DNA from: Thermogutta sp.
GTDB lineage: Bacteria > Planctomycetota > Planctomycetia > Pirellulales > Thermoguttaceae
Assembly: GCF_014359955.1 (NCBI RefSeq)
Contig: NZ_JACIYL010000232.1
Span: 1 to 5,646, forward strand
Direction: 5' to 3'
DNA length: 5,646 nucleotides
Shown here: piece by piece, positions 1-5,251 of the stretch
Layout: the number at the start of each line of letters is the position of its first letter
Numbering within the stretch: the stretch's first letter is position 1
Program-made: the position numbers and the translations under genes
Notes under the pieces: model-generated
Seen by the model: the letters and a program-made list of their open reading frames with translations, nothing else
Databases searched by the model: none
What the model was told of the DNA's origin: nothing

Positions 1-1
1 G

Positions 2-448
2 TGGGAAACAGGTCTTTTTTGTTCCCGGCGAGAAGGCCGCGGGGCTGCCAACCACGCAGAGAAGAAAGGGGCTTCGCGCAATTTCCGCAGGACGCTCGGC
101 GATACCAGCGAGGCGGCCGCCTGCCGGTTTCTTGTTCAGCGTGGTTATCAGATCGTCGCCCGAAATGTTCGGTTCCGCTCTGGTGAAGTGGACATCGTGG
201 CCACCGATGGGGAGTCGTGGATCTTCGTGGAAGTGCGTTCTCGCCGCTCGGGGTGTGATCCCGATATTGCGGATACCGTGACCCCGGCGAAACAGCGTCG
301 CGTCATTCGAGCCGCTCTGGAATATTTGAAATCACACGGCGGTCCAACTAGACCATTGCGGTTTGACGTGATCACTGTGCTCTGGCCGAAACACGGCACC
401 GACCTTCCCAAAATCACCCATTGGGAGTCTGCGTTCGGCTGCGATTGA
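2..448 (+). CDS. yraN: YraN/UPF0102 family nuclease-fold protein, 5' partial
   Basis: The open frame enters from the left edge and ends at TGA 446-448, giving 148 visible residues. Seen in sequence: the family N-terminal block is at visible residues 32-50 (LGDTSEAAACRFLVQRGY), followed by ARNVRFRSGEVDIVA with E62 and D64, then WIFVEVRSR with E77 and R79. Next come TPAKQRRVIRAALEYL and RFDVI, and the C-terminal HWESAF matches the usual family ending. Known of the family: YraN proteins are about 115-130 residues with a PD-(D/E)XK-like fold. The GE-x-D and E-V-K/R positions match the catalytic core, and E. coli YraN also has EVR. The biological role is unsettled; DNA or recombination work is presumed. 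No ATG, GTG, TTG or CTG lies in frame before GTG 188, which is inside the core, so the true start is upstream. The first ~30 visible residues (basic, low similarity) are an N-terminal extension relative to the usual family. The next gene is convergent. Confidence 0.85.
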   Translation, partial: WETGLFCSRREGRGAANHAEKKGASRNFRRTLGDTSEAAACRFLVQRGYQIVARNVRFRSGEVDIVATDGESWIFVEVRSRRSGCDPDIADTVTPAKQRRVIRAALEYLKSHGGPTRPLRFDVITVLWPKHGTDLPKITHWESAFGCD

Positions 449-475
449 AAAAGCCGGAATATTCGTCCGCTTTTT
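448..475. terminator. Bidirectional rho-independent terminator between convergent genes
   Basis: A five-A run (448-452) plus GC (453-454), an unpaired C455 and GGA (456-458) pair with TCC (466-468), GC (469-470) and a five-T run (471-475) around a 7-base loop. Reading rightwards, the hairpin ends in TTTTT directly after the YraN stop codon. Reading leftwards, it ends in the complement of AAAAA, so it can also stop transcription of the STAS gene about 93 bases after its stop. The G+C stem is short, with one bulge, so strength is uncertain, but placement and symmetry suit the convergent genes. Confidence 0.55.
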
Positions 476-481
476 GCGCTC

Positions 482-546
482 GATGGCCGAAAAGCCATCA
501 TTGCGACGGCGGAGCTTTCGAATTCCCGAGCGCTTTCGGAGAGCGC
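482..546. repeat. Two small hairpins in the convergent intergenic gap
   Basis: GATGGC (482-487) and GCCATC (494-499) form a perfect 6-bp stem around a 6-base loop. GCGCT (530-534) and AGCGC (542-546) form a second stem that can grow to 7 bp with one G-T pair. Neither is followed by a T run on either strand, so they may be auxiliary to the terminator at 448-475 or incidental. The rest of 449-567 shows nothing else. Confidence 0.3.
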
Positions 547-567
547 GTCTGTTGTCACACCGGTCGC

Positions 568-948
568 TCAGCGCGGTTTGCGAGGAAAACCGCCCATGAC
601 AGCGGTTTCCACATCGTCATAGACGGGAAGCCGTCGGATCAGCCCGGTCACTTCCAGGGCCCGGCGATTATTCGGGGAGACATGGCAGAGGCGAACAAGT
701 CCCCCGCGTGTTTCCAGGCTCCTCTGCAACTTCACGAGTTGCCCGATCAAAAACGAGTTGAGCAACTGGATGCGGTCCAGGCAGAGGATCACCCGATTTA
801 CCAGACACCGCTCGAGCAGTTGTGCCAGCTCGTCGGCCAGGGGGACAAGTTCCAGCGTGTTCTCCCCGCGGGGAACAGGCCGCACGATGAGCCAGCCTTC
901 TCCCCGCATGACTTCCAGATCCCAGCCCAGCGTGGTCTGCGCGTTCAT
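568..948 (-). CDS. Stand-alone STAS-domain protein (anti-sigma-factor-antagonist-like)
   Basis: This 126-residue protein starts at ATG 948-946, chosen because AAAGGAG (961-955) lies 6 bases upstream. The frame stays open further upstream, but those codons have no comparable ribosome binding site. The whole protein is one STAS fold: a strand near WLIVRPV (19-25), the core VILCLDRIQLLNSFLIGQL (53-71), LVKLQRSLETRGGLVRLCHV (71-90), NNRRALEVTGLIRRLPVYDDVETAV (93-117). Known of the family: STAS proteins such as SpoIIAA bind anti-sigma kinases and switch partners through phosphorylation of a Ser in D-S-S-G-L. Here an ungapped alignment of the core gives N64-S65-F66, so the equivalent of the phosphorylated second Ser appears to be Phe, while S65 remains. 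No signal peptide or membrane segment is present, so it is probably cytosolic. No partner kinase or sigma factor is nearby. The partner and pathway cannot be read from this window. Confidence 0.8.
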   Translation of the reverse strand: MNAQTTLGWDLEVMRGEGWLIVRPVPRGENTLELVPLADELAQLLERCLVNRVILCLDRIQLLNSFLIGQLVKLQRSLETRGGLVRLCHVSPNNRRALEVTGLIRRLPVYDDVETAVMGGFPRKPR

Positions 949-954
949 GACCGA

Positions 955-961
955 CTCCTTT
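955..961 (-). promoter_or_regulatory. Ribosome binding site that fixes the STAS start
   Basis: The minus strand reads AAAGGAG followed by a 6-base spacer and ATG (948-946). This near-perfect Shine-Dalgarno sequence selects the 126-residue form over a longer 149-residue reading. Confidence 0.75.
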
Positions 962-1054
962 CTCCCTCCCCCGAAAACAACATGGACAAGACTGAAGCCC
1001 CCGGGAGCCGCTGCCAAGACAAGGGTGCAACTTCAACGGCTGGTCCTGGAGATT

Positions 1055-1083
1055 ATTGTCGCGTTGGGTCCTCAGTGCGCCAA
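1055..1083 (-). promoter_or_regulatory. Candidate sigma-70-type promoter for the STAS gene
   Basis: On the minus strand, TTGGCG (1083-1078) and GACAAT (1060-1055) are separated by 17 bases. Each hexamer matches the consensus at four of six positions. It would give a leader of about 100 bases. Matches this good occur by chance, so this is only a candidate. Confidence 0.2.
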
Positions 1084-1405
1084 TAACCTGACCGAGGGGG
1101 AAATCTTACCTGTATTTCCTACTCATTCCATGTTCGCAGCCCGCTTCTGAACGGTTATCCAACGGTGGAGCGGAGCGGTCGCCAGACGGCCTGAGAGAAT
1201 GTCCAGCGCCGAGGGGAAATGCAAACCTCGCGGAGCACCTGTTCAGGCTCGAAACACCTGAGGATAGCGAGCCCGGGCGTGCGCAACAAACAGGCCGGGC
1301 AATTCCAACAAGCGGAGCGGCATTCCGGTTTGGGGCGGTTTAGCAACGAGTCCACCGATCCGCACTTGTGCAAAACCCTACGACATGACGCGGGTACCAT
1401 GTACC

Positions 1406-1433
1406 GTAGGGGCAATTCATGAATGGCCCCTAC
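1406..1433. repeat. 28-nt palindromic dispersed repeat, copy 1
   Basis: The unit is GTAGGGGC, then AATTCATGAATG, then GCCCCTAC. Thirteen of 14 symmetric positions pair; the one mismatch is A1414 against G1425. It shares 24 of 28 bases with the copy at 1469-1496. Translated, this element gives the peptide string VGAIHE(L/W)PL on either strand. From memory, such strings recur in unrelated hypothetical proteins because this palindrome is scattered between genes of many bacteria. A short inverted repeat GGTAC-CAT-GTACC (1393-1405) abuts it on the left. Confidence 0.8.
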
Positions 1434-1468
1434 CGAAACGCGATCGGTTTGGCACGCGCCCAATTGTG

Positions 1469-1496
1469 TTAAGGGCGATTCATGAATCGCCCCTAC
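1469..1496. repeat. 28-nt palindromic dispersed repeat, copy 2
   Basis: This is a second copy of the same element, 63 bases downstream of the first. The inner 20 bases (1473-1492) are a perfect palindrome centred on ATTCATGAAT. The left end has decayed (T1469, A1472) relative to the right end GCCCCTAC, so 12 of 14 positions pair. Both copies continue rightwards as CCTACCG. The two mark a small REP-like cluster. Confidence 0.8.
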
Positions 1497-1566
1497 CGTC
1501 TAACCAGCAACTGAACCGAGGAGCTAAAGCCCGACCGTTGAAATCAATGATCCAAGCCTGGAAGGC

Positions 1567-1585
1567 GGACCTGACAAGCAGGTCC
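1567..1585. repeat. Perfect 7-bp hairpin
   Basis: GGACCTG (1567-1573) and CAGGTCC (1579-1585) are exact inverted repeats around the 5-base loop ACAAG. The right arm is also the start of the first 15-bp tandem unit. No T run follows on either strand, so a terminator role is unlikely. Confidence 0.65.
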
Positions 1586-1623
1586 CTCCGAAACACGTCC
1601 CTCCGAAGCCGGTCGCTCCGGGC
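1579..1623. repeat. Three tandem 15-bp units
   Basis: Units begin at 1579, 1594 and 1609: CAGGTCCCTCCGAAA, CACGTCCCTCCGAAG and CCGGTCGCTCCGGGC. Units 1 and 2 agree at 13 of 15 positions, units 1 and 3 at 10 of 15. The invariant core is GTC-C/G-CTCCG. The array follows the hairpin at 1567-1585 and shares its right arm, so hairpin and array may be one composite intergenic element. Confidence 0.6.
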
Positions 1624-1647
1624 TGAATCAAATATTCCGACCGCAGG

Positions 1648-1676
1648 TGGATGGCGGAACCCGATTCATCTACAAT
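1648..1676 (+). promoter_or_regulatory. Candidate promoter for the sulfatase gene
   Basis: TACAAT (1671-1676) is a good -10 hexamer with five of six consensus bases. TGGATG (1648-1653), 17 bases upstream, is a poor -35 with three of six. It would leave a leader of about 155 bases before GTG 1839. Confidence 0.25.
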
Positions 1677-1825
1677 GGCGGCTGGTGTAAACGCAGGGGG
1701 CTGTGAAGTAACGCATCACATGAACAGGAATGTCTCATTTGTGTTCGCGTCAGGACGGAGAGTACATGACCTGAAATCGCGTGGGAACTGAGTCCACCAT
1801 AGCGCGTTCCCTTGATCGTCGTAGA

Positions 1826-1832
1826 AAGGAGG
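1826..1832 (+). promoter_or_regulatory. Ribosome binding site that fixes the sulfatase GTG start
   Basis: AAGGAGG lies 6 bases before GTG 1839-1841. An in-frame TTG at 1812 lies upstream of this Shine-Dalgarno sequence and is therefore rejected as the start. An in-frame ATG at 1860 would cut off the positively charged start of the signal peptide. Confidence 0.8.
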
Positions 1833-1838
1833 CGGCAC

Positions 1839-3551
1839 GTGCGCGGGTTCAAAAATCTCATGTTTGTCCTCGTCGGGGTTATGTTTTTGTCCGGGACGAG
1901 TTACTGTGGCCAGTGTTCTGCCGCGGAGGCCCGTCCATCAAGGCCAAACGTGATTCTCATCATCACCGACGATCAGGGTTACGGTGATCTGCACTGTCAC
2001 GGCAATCCCCTCATCAAGACGCCCAACCTGGATCGCCTTGCCCAGGAAAGTGTACGGTTGACGGGCTTCCACGTGGATCCCACCTGTTCACCGACGCGTG
2101 CAGCACTGATGACGGGACGGTATTCGTGTCGGACGGGTGTCTGGCACACGATCATGGGCCGGTCGTTACTGCGTCGGGACGAGGTGACGATGGCGCAGCT
2201 CTTCCGGCAGGCGGGTTATCGCACGGCCATTTTCGGAAAATGGCACTTGGGAGATAGCTTCCCCTATCGGCCGTGGGATCGAGGCTTCGAGGAATGTCTC
2301 ATTCATCTGGGCGGTGGCATCGGGCAGGGCCCGGATTACTGGGGCAATACCTATTTTTCCCCCATGCTCTGTCACAACGGTACATGGGAAAAACACGAGG
2401 GGTATTGCACGGACATCTTTTTCCGGGAAGCCCTCAAGTTTATCACTTCACACCGGGATGAACCGTTCTTCGTCTATCTTCCCACCAATGCCGCCCATGC
2501 ACCGCTTCAGGTCGAGGAGCGGTACGCCCAGCCATATCGAGAGGCGGGCCTCCCCGACAACCTGGCCAAGTTTTACGGGATGATCACCAACATCGACGAG
2601 AACGTGGGCCGACTGCTGGAGAGTCTGAAACAACTCCAGTTGGAAGAGAAAACCATCCTCGTGTTCATGACCGATAACGGTACAGCCGGCGGGGGATTCA
2701 ATGCGGGAATGCGGGGCAGGAAAGGCTCCATGTACGAAGGTGGGCATCGCGTGCCGTGTTTCATCCGCTGGCCGGGAAAACTGACCCCCAAAGAGGTTCC
2801 CGGCTTGACGGCTCATCTTGACCTGCTGCCTACGCTGATGGATTTCTGCGGCATCCCGATTCCGAAGAATCTCAAACTGGACGGCATCACGCTGCGACCC
2901 TATTTGGAAAGTGAGCAGCCAGTTCCGGAACGGACTCTGGTGGTTCAGGTGAACAGGGTGGACCACCCTCAGCCGTGGGTCGCCTCGGCTGTATTGCAGG
3001 GGCCCTGGCGGCTCATCAACGGAAAGGAGCTCTACGATTTGCGAAGTGATCCCGGCCAGCAGCACGACGTGGCGTCCAAGCATCCGGAGAAGGTTGCTGA
3101 ACTCCACCGCGAGTACGAGCGGTGGTATGCCGATGTCTCCCAGCGTTTTGGGGAATACTGTGAACTGGTGCTGGGAGCGCCGGAACAGAATCCCGTGACA
3201 CTTTGCTCCCATGACTGGCATGGGAAAATTGTTCCCTGGGATCAAAGCCAGATGGAAAGAGGTCTTAAGGGGCAGGGGTTCTGGGCGGTCGAATTCGCCC
3301 GTCCCGGACGGTACCGATTCGAGCTTCGGGATCGGCCACCGTATGTGTCCTTCAAGCTTCCGGAAGGAAAGGCTCGGCTGGTCGTGGAAGGTCTGCTGGA
3401 CGAAGAAAAACCGATCCCGCCGGGTGCCGAGGGAGTCGTCTTCGAGGTCGATCTACCGGCGGGCAAAACCAGGCTGGAAGCGCGGCACGTGGCGGAAGAC
3501 GGCTCCTGGCGTGGTTTTTACTTTGTTGTCGTCACCCGCGTGGGACCTTGA
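1839..3551 (+). CDS. Secreted type I sulfatase (arylsulfatase family, FGly-dependent)
   Basis: This 570-residue exported sulfatase hydrolyses sulfate esters. The substrate is unknown; sulfated polysaccharides are typical in such bacteria. Seen in sequence: a signal peptide at residues 1-29 (MRGFKN, then a hydrophobic LMFVLVGVMFL), with likely signal peptidase I cleavage near CSAA-EA. The catalytic domain starts at NVILIITDDQG with metal ligands D44 and D45. It carries C83-S84-P85-T86-R87 followed by AALMTGR, the signature in which Cys becomes formylglycine. K134 and H136 (FGKWHLG), H220 (NAAHAP), D279-N280 (MTDNG) and K295 (RGRKGSMYEGGHRVP) complete the usual active site. Residues from about 455 on form a beta-rich extension (FWAVEFARPGRYRFELR to the end) seen in planctomycete sulfatases. 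All key residues are present. No formylglycine-generating enzyme or anaerobic maturase is in the window, so maturation must be supplied elsewhere. The gene is a single unit, divergent from the STAS gene and convergent with thiC. Confidence 0.96.
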   Translation: MRGFKNLMFVLVGVMFLSGTSYCGQCSAAEARPSRPNVILIITDDQGYGDLHCHGNPLIKTPNLDRLAQESVRLTGFHVDPTCSPTRAALMTGRYSCRTGVWHTIMGRSLLRRDEVTMAQLFRQAGYRTAIFGKWHLGDSFPYRPWDRGFEECLIHLGGGIGQGPDYWGNTYFSPMLCHNGTWEKHEGYCTDIFFREALKFITSHRDEPFFVYLPTNAAHAPLQVEERYAQPYREAGLPDNLAKFYGMITNIDENVGRLLESLKQLQLEEKTILVFMTDNGTAGGGFNAGMRGRKGSMYEGGHRVPCFIRWPGKLTPKEVPGLTAHLDLLPTLMDFCGIPIPKNLKLDGITLRPYLESEQPVPERTLVVQVNRVDHPQPWVASAVLQGPWRLINGKELYDLRSDPGQQHDVASKHPEKVAELHREYERWYADVSQRFGEYCELVLGAPEQNPVTLCSHDWHGKIVPWDQSQMERGLKGQGFWAVEFARPGRYRFELRDRPPYVSFKLPEGKARLVVEGLLDEEKPIPPGAEGVVFEVDLPAGKTRLEARHVAEDGSWRGFYFVVVTRVGP

Positions 3552-3595
3552 GACTGGCTTTCGGTTGCCAACGGATTGCAAACGGACGCGCCGAT

Positions 3596-4930
3596 TCACC
3601 GTGAAATAACGGTTTTGGGGGCGGGTTGCTCGGAGGATTGTTCCAGCCGGGCAACGTCCTGCGACAGCCGCATCGAGCAGAACTTTGGACCGCACATGCT
3701 GCAGTATTTGGCATGCAGGCTGGTCCCCGGTCGGGCTGTCTCTTCCCACATCCGGCGCGCCGTTTCCGGATCAATCGCCAGACGGAACTGCTCTTCCCAA
3801 TCGAACCGGAAGCGCGCACGGCTGAGTTGATCGTCCCAATCGCGGGCACCGGGGCGATGGCGCGCCACATCCGCCGCATGCGCGGCGATTTTGTAGGCGA
3901 CCACCCCCTGCCGAACATCCTCCAGTGTGGGCAGTCCGAGGTGCTCCCGGGGGGTCACGTAGCACAGCATGGCCGCTCCATACCAGGCGGCCATGGCCGC
4001 TCCAATGGCGCTGGCAATGTGGTCATAGCCGGGCGCCACATCAGTGACGAGCGGTCCCAGCACATAGAAGGGGGCTTCGTCGCACCATTCCATCTGCAGG
4101 CGGATATTCCGCTCGATCTGGTCCATGGGAACGTGGCCGGGACCTTCAATCATGACCTGACAGCCTCTTGCTCGCGCCCGCCGGGCGAGCTCGCCCATCA
4201 CCTTGAGTTCGGCGAACTGGGCTTCGTCGCTGGCGTCGGCGAGGCAACCCGGTCGTAGTCCGTCGCCCAGACTCCAGCTCACGTCGTACTGTCGCATGAT
4301 GTCGCACAGGTCGTCAAAGTGCGTGTACAGGGGATTCTGCTCTTTGTGAACCGCCATCCACTTGGCAATAAGGGACCCGCCGCGACTGACGATCCCCGTA
4401 ATCCGCTTTTCCACCAGGGGCAGATGCTCCCGCAACAGAGCACAGTGGATGGTCATGTAATCGACGCCCTGGGCAGCCTGCTGCTCGACGACATCGAGGA
4501 AGTGTTGCGGCGTCATATCGGCGATATCATCGAGCTCCTCGGCGACCTGATAGATAGGGACGGTTCCCACGGGAACGGGCGACGCGTCGATGATTCGCTG
4601 GCGGATTCCCACGATATCCGGACCAGTAGAGAGGTCCATGATCGTGTCGGCCCCCAGGCTGATCGCACAATGAACCTTTTGCAGCTCGCATTCGACGTCG
4701 CTCTGCAACGCAGAATTGCCCAGATTGGCGTTGATTTTTGTGCGGCATGCGATGCCGATTCCAATGGGCTTGAGTCCCTTTTTGAGATGAATTTTGTTGG
4801 CCGGGATGATCATCCGTCCCCGGGCAACCTCGTCCCGTACCAGTTCGGGGCTGAGGTGCTCCGAGCGAGCGACGTATTCCATTTCCGGTGTGATTTCCCC
4901 GGCCCGAGCGGCTTCAATCTGTGTGGCCAT
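3596..4930 (-). CDS. thiC: Phosphomethylpyrimidine synthase ThiC, short form
   Basis: ThiC is a non-canonical radical SAM enzyme that converts 5-aminoimidazole ribotide to HMP phosphate, the pyrimidine half of thiamin, in the cytosol. The protein has 444 residues from ATG 4930-4928. GGGAGGA (4947-4941) lies 10 bases upstream. Seen in sequence: INANLGNS (66-73), [11 protein letters not shown] (93-103), MTIHCAL (159-165), SRGGSL (182-187), [11 protein letters not shown] (218-228), [12 protein letters not shown] (261-272), [10 protein letters not shown] (296-305) and [11 protein letters not shown] (324-334). H266 and H330 are spaced like the zinc-binding histidines known in the family. The C-terminal C410-x2-C413-x4-C418 (CSMCGPKFC) binds the [4Fe-4S] cluster. 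The E. coli enzyme is about 630 residues; this one lacks the N-terminal domain, as in the known short forms of several bacteria and archaea. No other thi gene is adjacent. No key residue is missing. Confidence 0.98.
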   Translation of the reverse strand: MATQIEAARAGEITPEMEYVARSEHLSPELVRDEVARGRMIIPANKIHLKKGLKPIGIGIACRTKINANLGNSALQSDVECELQKVHCAISLGADTIMDLSTGPDIVGIRQRIIDASPVPVGTVPIYQVAEELDDIADMTPQHFLDVVEQQAAQGVDYMTIHCALLREHLPLVEKRITGIVSRGGSLIAKWMAVHKEQNPLYTHFDDLCDIMRQYDVSWSLGDGLRPGCLADASDEAQFAELKVMGELARRARARGCQVMIEGPGHVPMDQIERNIRLQMEWCDEAPFYVLGPLVTDVAPGYDHIASAIGAAMAAWYGAAMLCYVTPREHLGLPTLEDVRQGVVAYKIAAHAADVARHRPGARDWDDQLSRARFRFDWEEQFRLAIDPETARRMWEETARPGTSLHAKYCSMCGPKFCSMRLSQDVARLEQSSEQPAPKTVISR

Positions 4931-4940
4931 TGTTTATCTA

Positions 4941-4947
4941 TCCTCCC
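4941..4947 (-). promoter_or_regulatory. Ribosome binding site of thiC
   Basis: The minus strand reads GGGAGGA with a 10-base spacer to ATG. The spacing is slightly long but supports this start, which also matches the start of the conserved short form. Confidence 0.65.
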
Positions 4948-5014
4948 AAACGAGGTGATCTTTCCTGTCGAACCACGCACAAAGAACCTGGCGTCCGACG
5001 CAGACTCAACCTTT

Positions 5015-5042
5015 ATCTTATTGTGTGTCGCCAGAACGGCAA
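5015..5042 (-). promoter_or_regulatory. Candidate sigma-70-type promoter for thiC
   Basis: On the minus strand, TTGCCG (5042-5037) and TAAGAT (5020-5015) are 16 bases apart, each with four of six consensus bases. It would give a leader of about 75-80 bases, too short for a complete TPP riboswitch with an expression platform. Confidence 0.25.
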
Positions 5043-5213
5043 CTGATGCGTGGCCAAGTTGACCGACCGGCCTCGCCAATACGCAAGCCGCACGGTCAGG
5101 TAAAATTGCCGATCGATCTTCTTTTTCTCCGTCCAATTTTCGCACCCAGGATCGGAGATCCTGAGGTTGTTGTGCACATCCTGCGGGCGGGAATCGTGAA
5201 TCGGACTACGCAC

Positions 5214-5234
5214 GGGAAGACGCCGACTTCGGCG
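5214..5234 (-). terminator. Possible weak terminator after the CARF-like gene
   Basis: On the minus strand, CGCCG-AAGT-CGGCG (5234-5221) forms a 5-bp all-GC stem with a tetraloop, 17 bases after the stop codon. It is followed by TCTTCCC, a pyrimidine-rich but T-poor tail. The position fits a terminator; the tail does not fit well. Confidence 0.35.
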
Positions 5235-5251
5235 GAGGTGTGGGCGGAGTT

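Larger units (their letters stand above)
949..1811. other. Gene-free, repeat-rich intergenic region
   Basis: This is about 860 bases between the divergently transcribed STAS and sulfatase genes. Open frames here (for example 1155-1463 minus and 1385-1690 plus) have no plausible domain, no good ribosome binding site and low-complexity content, and both run through the palindromic repeats. What the region does hold is a series of inverted repeats: CGAGG/CCTCG (1210-1214 with 1226-1230), GGCTCG/CGAGCC (1246-1251 with 1268-1273), GGTAC/GTACC (1393-1397 with 1401-1405), then the two 28-nt palindromes, a 7-bp hairpin and a 15-bp tandem repeat, which are listed separately. No tRNA or recognisable structured RNA was seen. 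The stretch 1625-1811 should carry the sulfatase promoter and leader. Confidence 0.7.
4931..5251. other. thiC upstream region without a recognisable TPP riboswitch
   Basis: This is 321 bases with no credible gene; small open frames on both strands show no domain. On the minus strand I looked for the conserved thi-box elements (CUGAGA, an ACCC-type segment and the GAUC-x-GG...AAU-x-CC-x-GCG core) and did not find them in order. It contains a 7-bp hairpin CAGGATC/GATCCTG with a 3-base loop (5147-5163) and no T run. Confidence 0.55.

Noticed and set aside
421..1086. 221-residue plus-strand frame across the STAS gene
   Set aside because: It is antisense to the STAS protein, which has a clear domain and a strong ribosome binding site. 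The frame has neither.
1155..1463. 102-residue minus-strand frame containing VSVGAIHELPL
   Set aside because: Its N-terminal part is the translation of the palindromic repeat at 1406-1433. There is no ribosome binding site or domain, and the rest is Cys/Arg/Leu-rich, as expected from GC-rich non-coding DNA.
1406..1496. The two palindromes as a minimal CRISPR array
   Set aside because: Only two copies are present, they are full palindromes with decayed ends, the gap between them is 35 bases, and there is no third unit. They fit a dispersed REP-like element better.
1890..1926. Sulfatase as a lipoprotein via the Cys residues of SYCGQC
   Set aside because: Neither Cys is preceded by a proper lipobox (Tyr or Gln sits at position -1). 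Signal peptidase I cleavage near CSAA-EA fits better.
2448..3245. 265-residue minus-strand frame
   Set aside because: It lies wholly antisense to the conserved sulfatase frame and has no recognisable domain; long antisense frames are common in GC-rich genes.
3598..3616. Hairpin ACCGT/ACGGT followed by TTTT, as a sulfatase terminator
   Set aside because: The stem is only 5 bp with a 6-base A/T-rich loop and lies inside the 3' end of thiC. It is too weak to call.
4319..5062. 247-residue plus-strand frame, and a similar one at 3626-4258
   Set aside because: Both are antisense to thiC, whose conserved motifs cover nearly the same bases. Their translations show no domain.
5147..5163. CAGGATC/GATCCTG hairpin as a terminator or riboswitch stem upstream of thiC
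   Set aside because: There is a clean 7-bp stem but no T run on either strand and no neighbouring conserved riboswitch elements.
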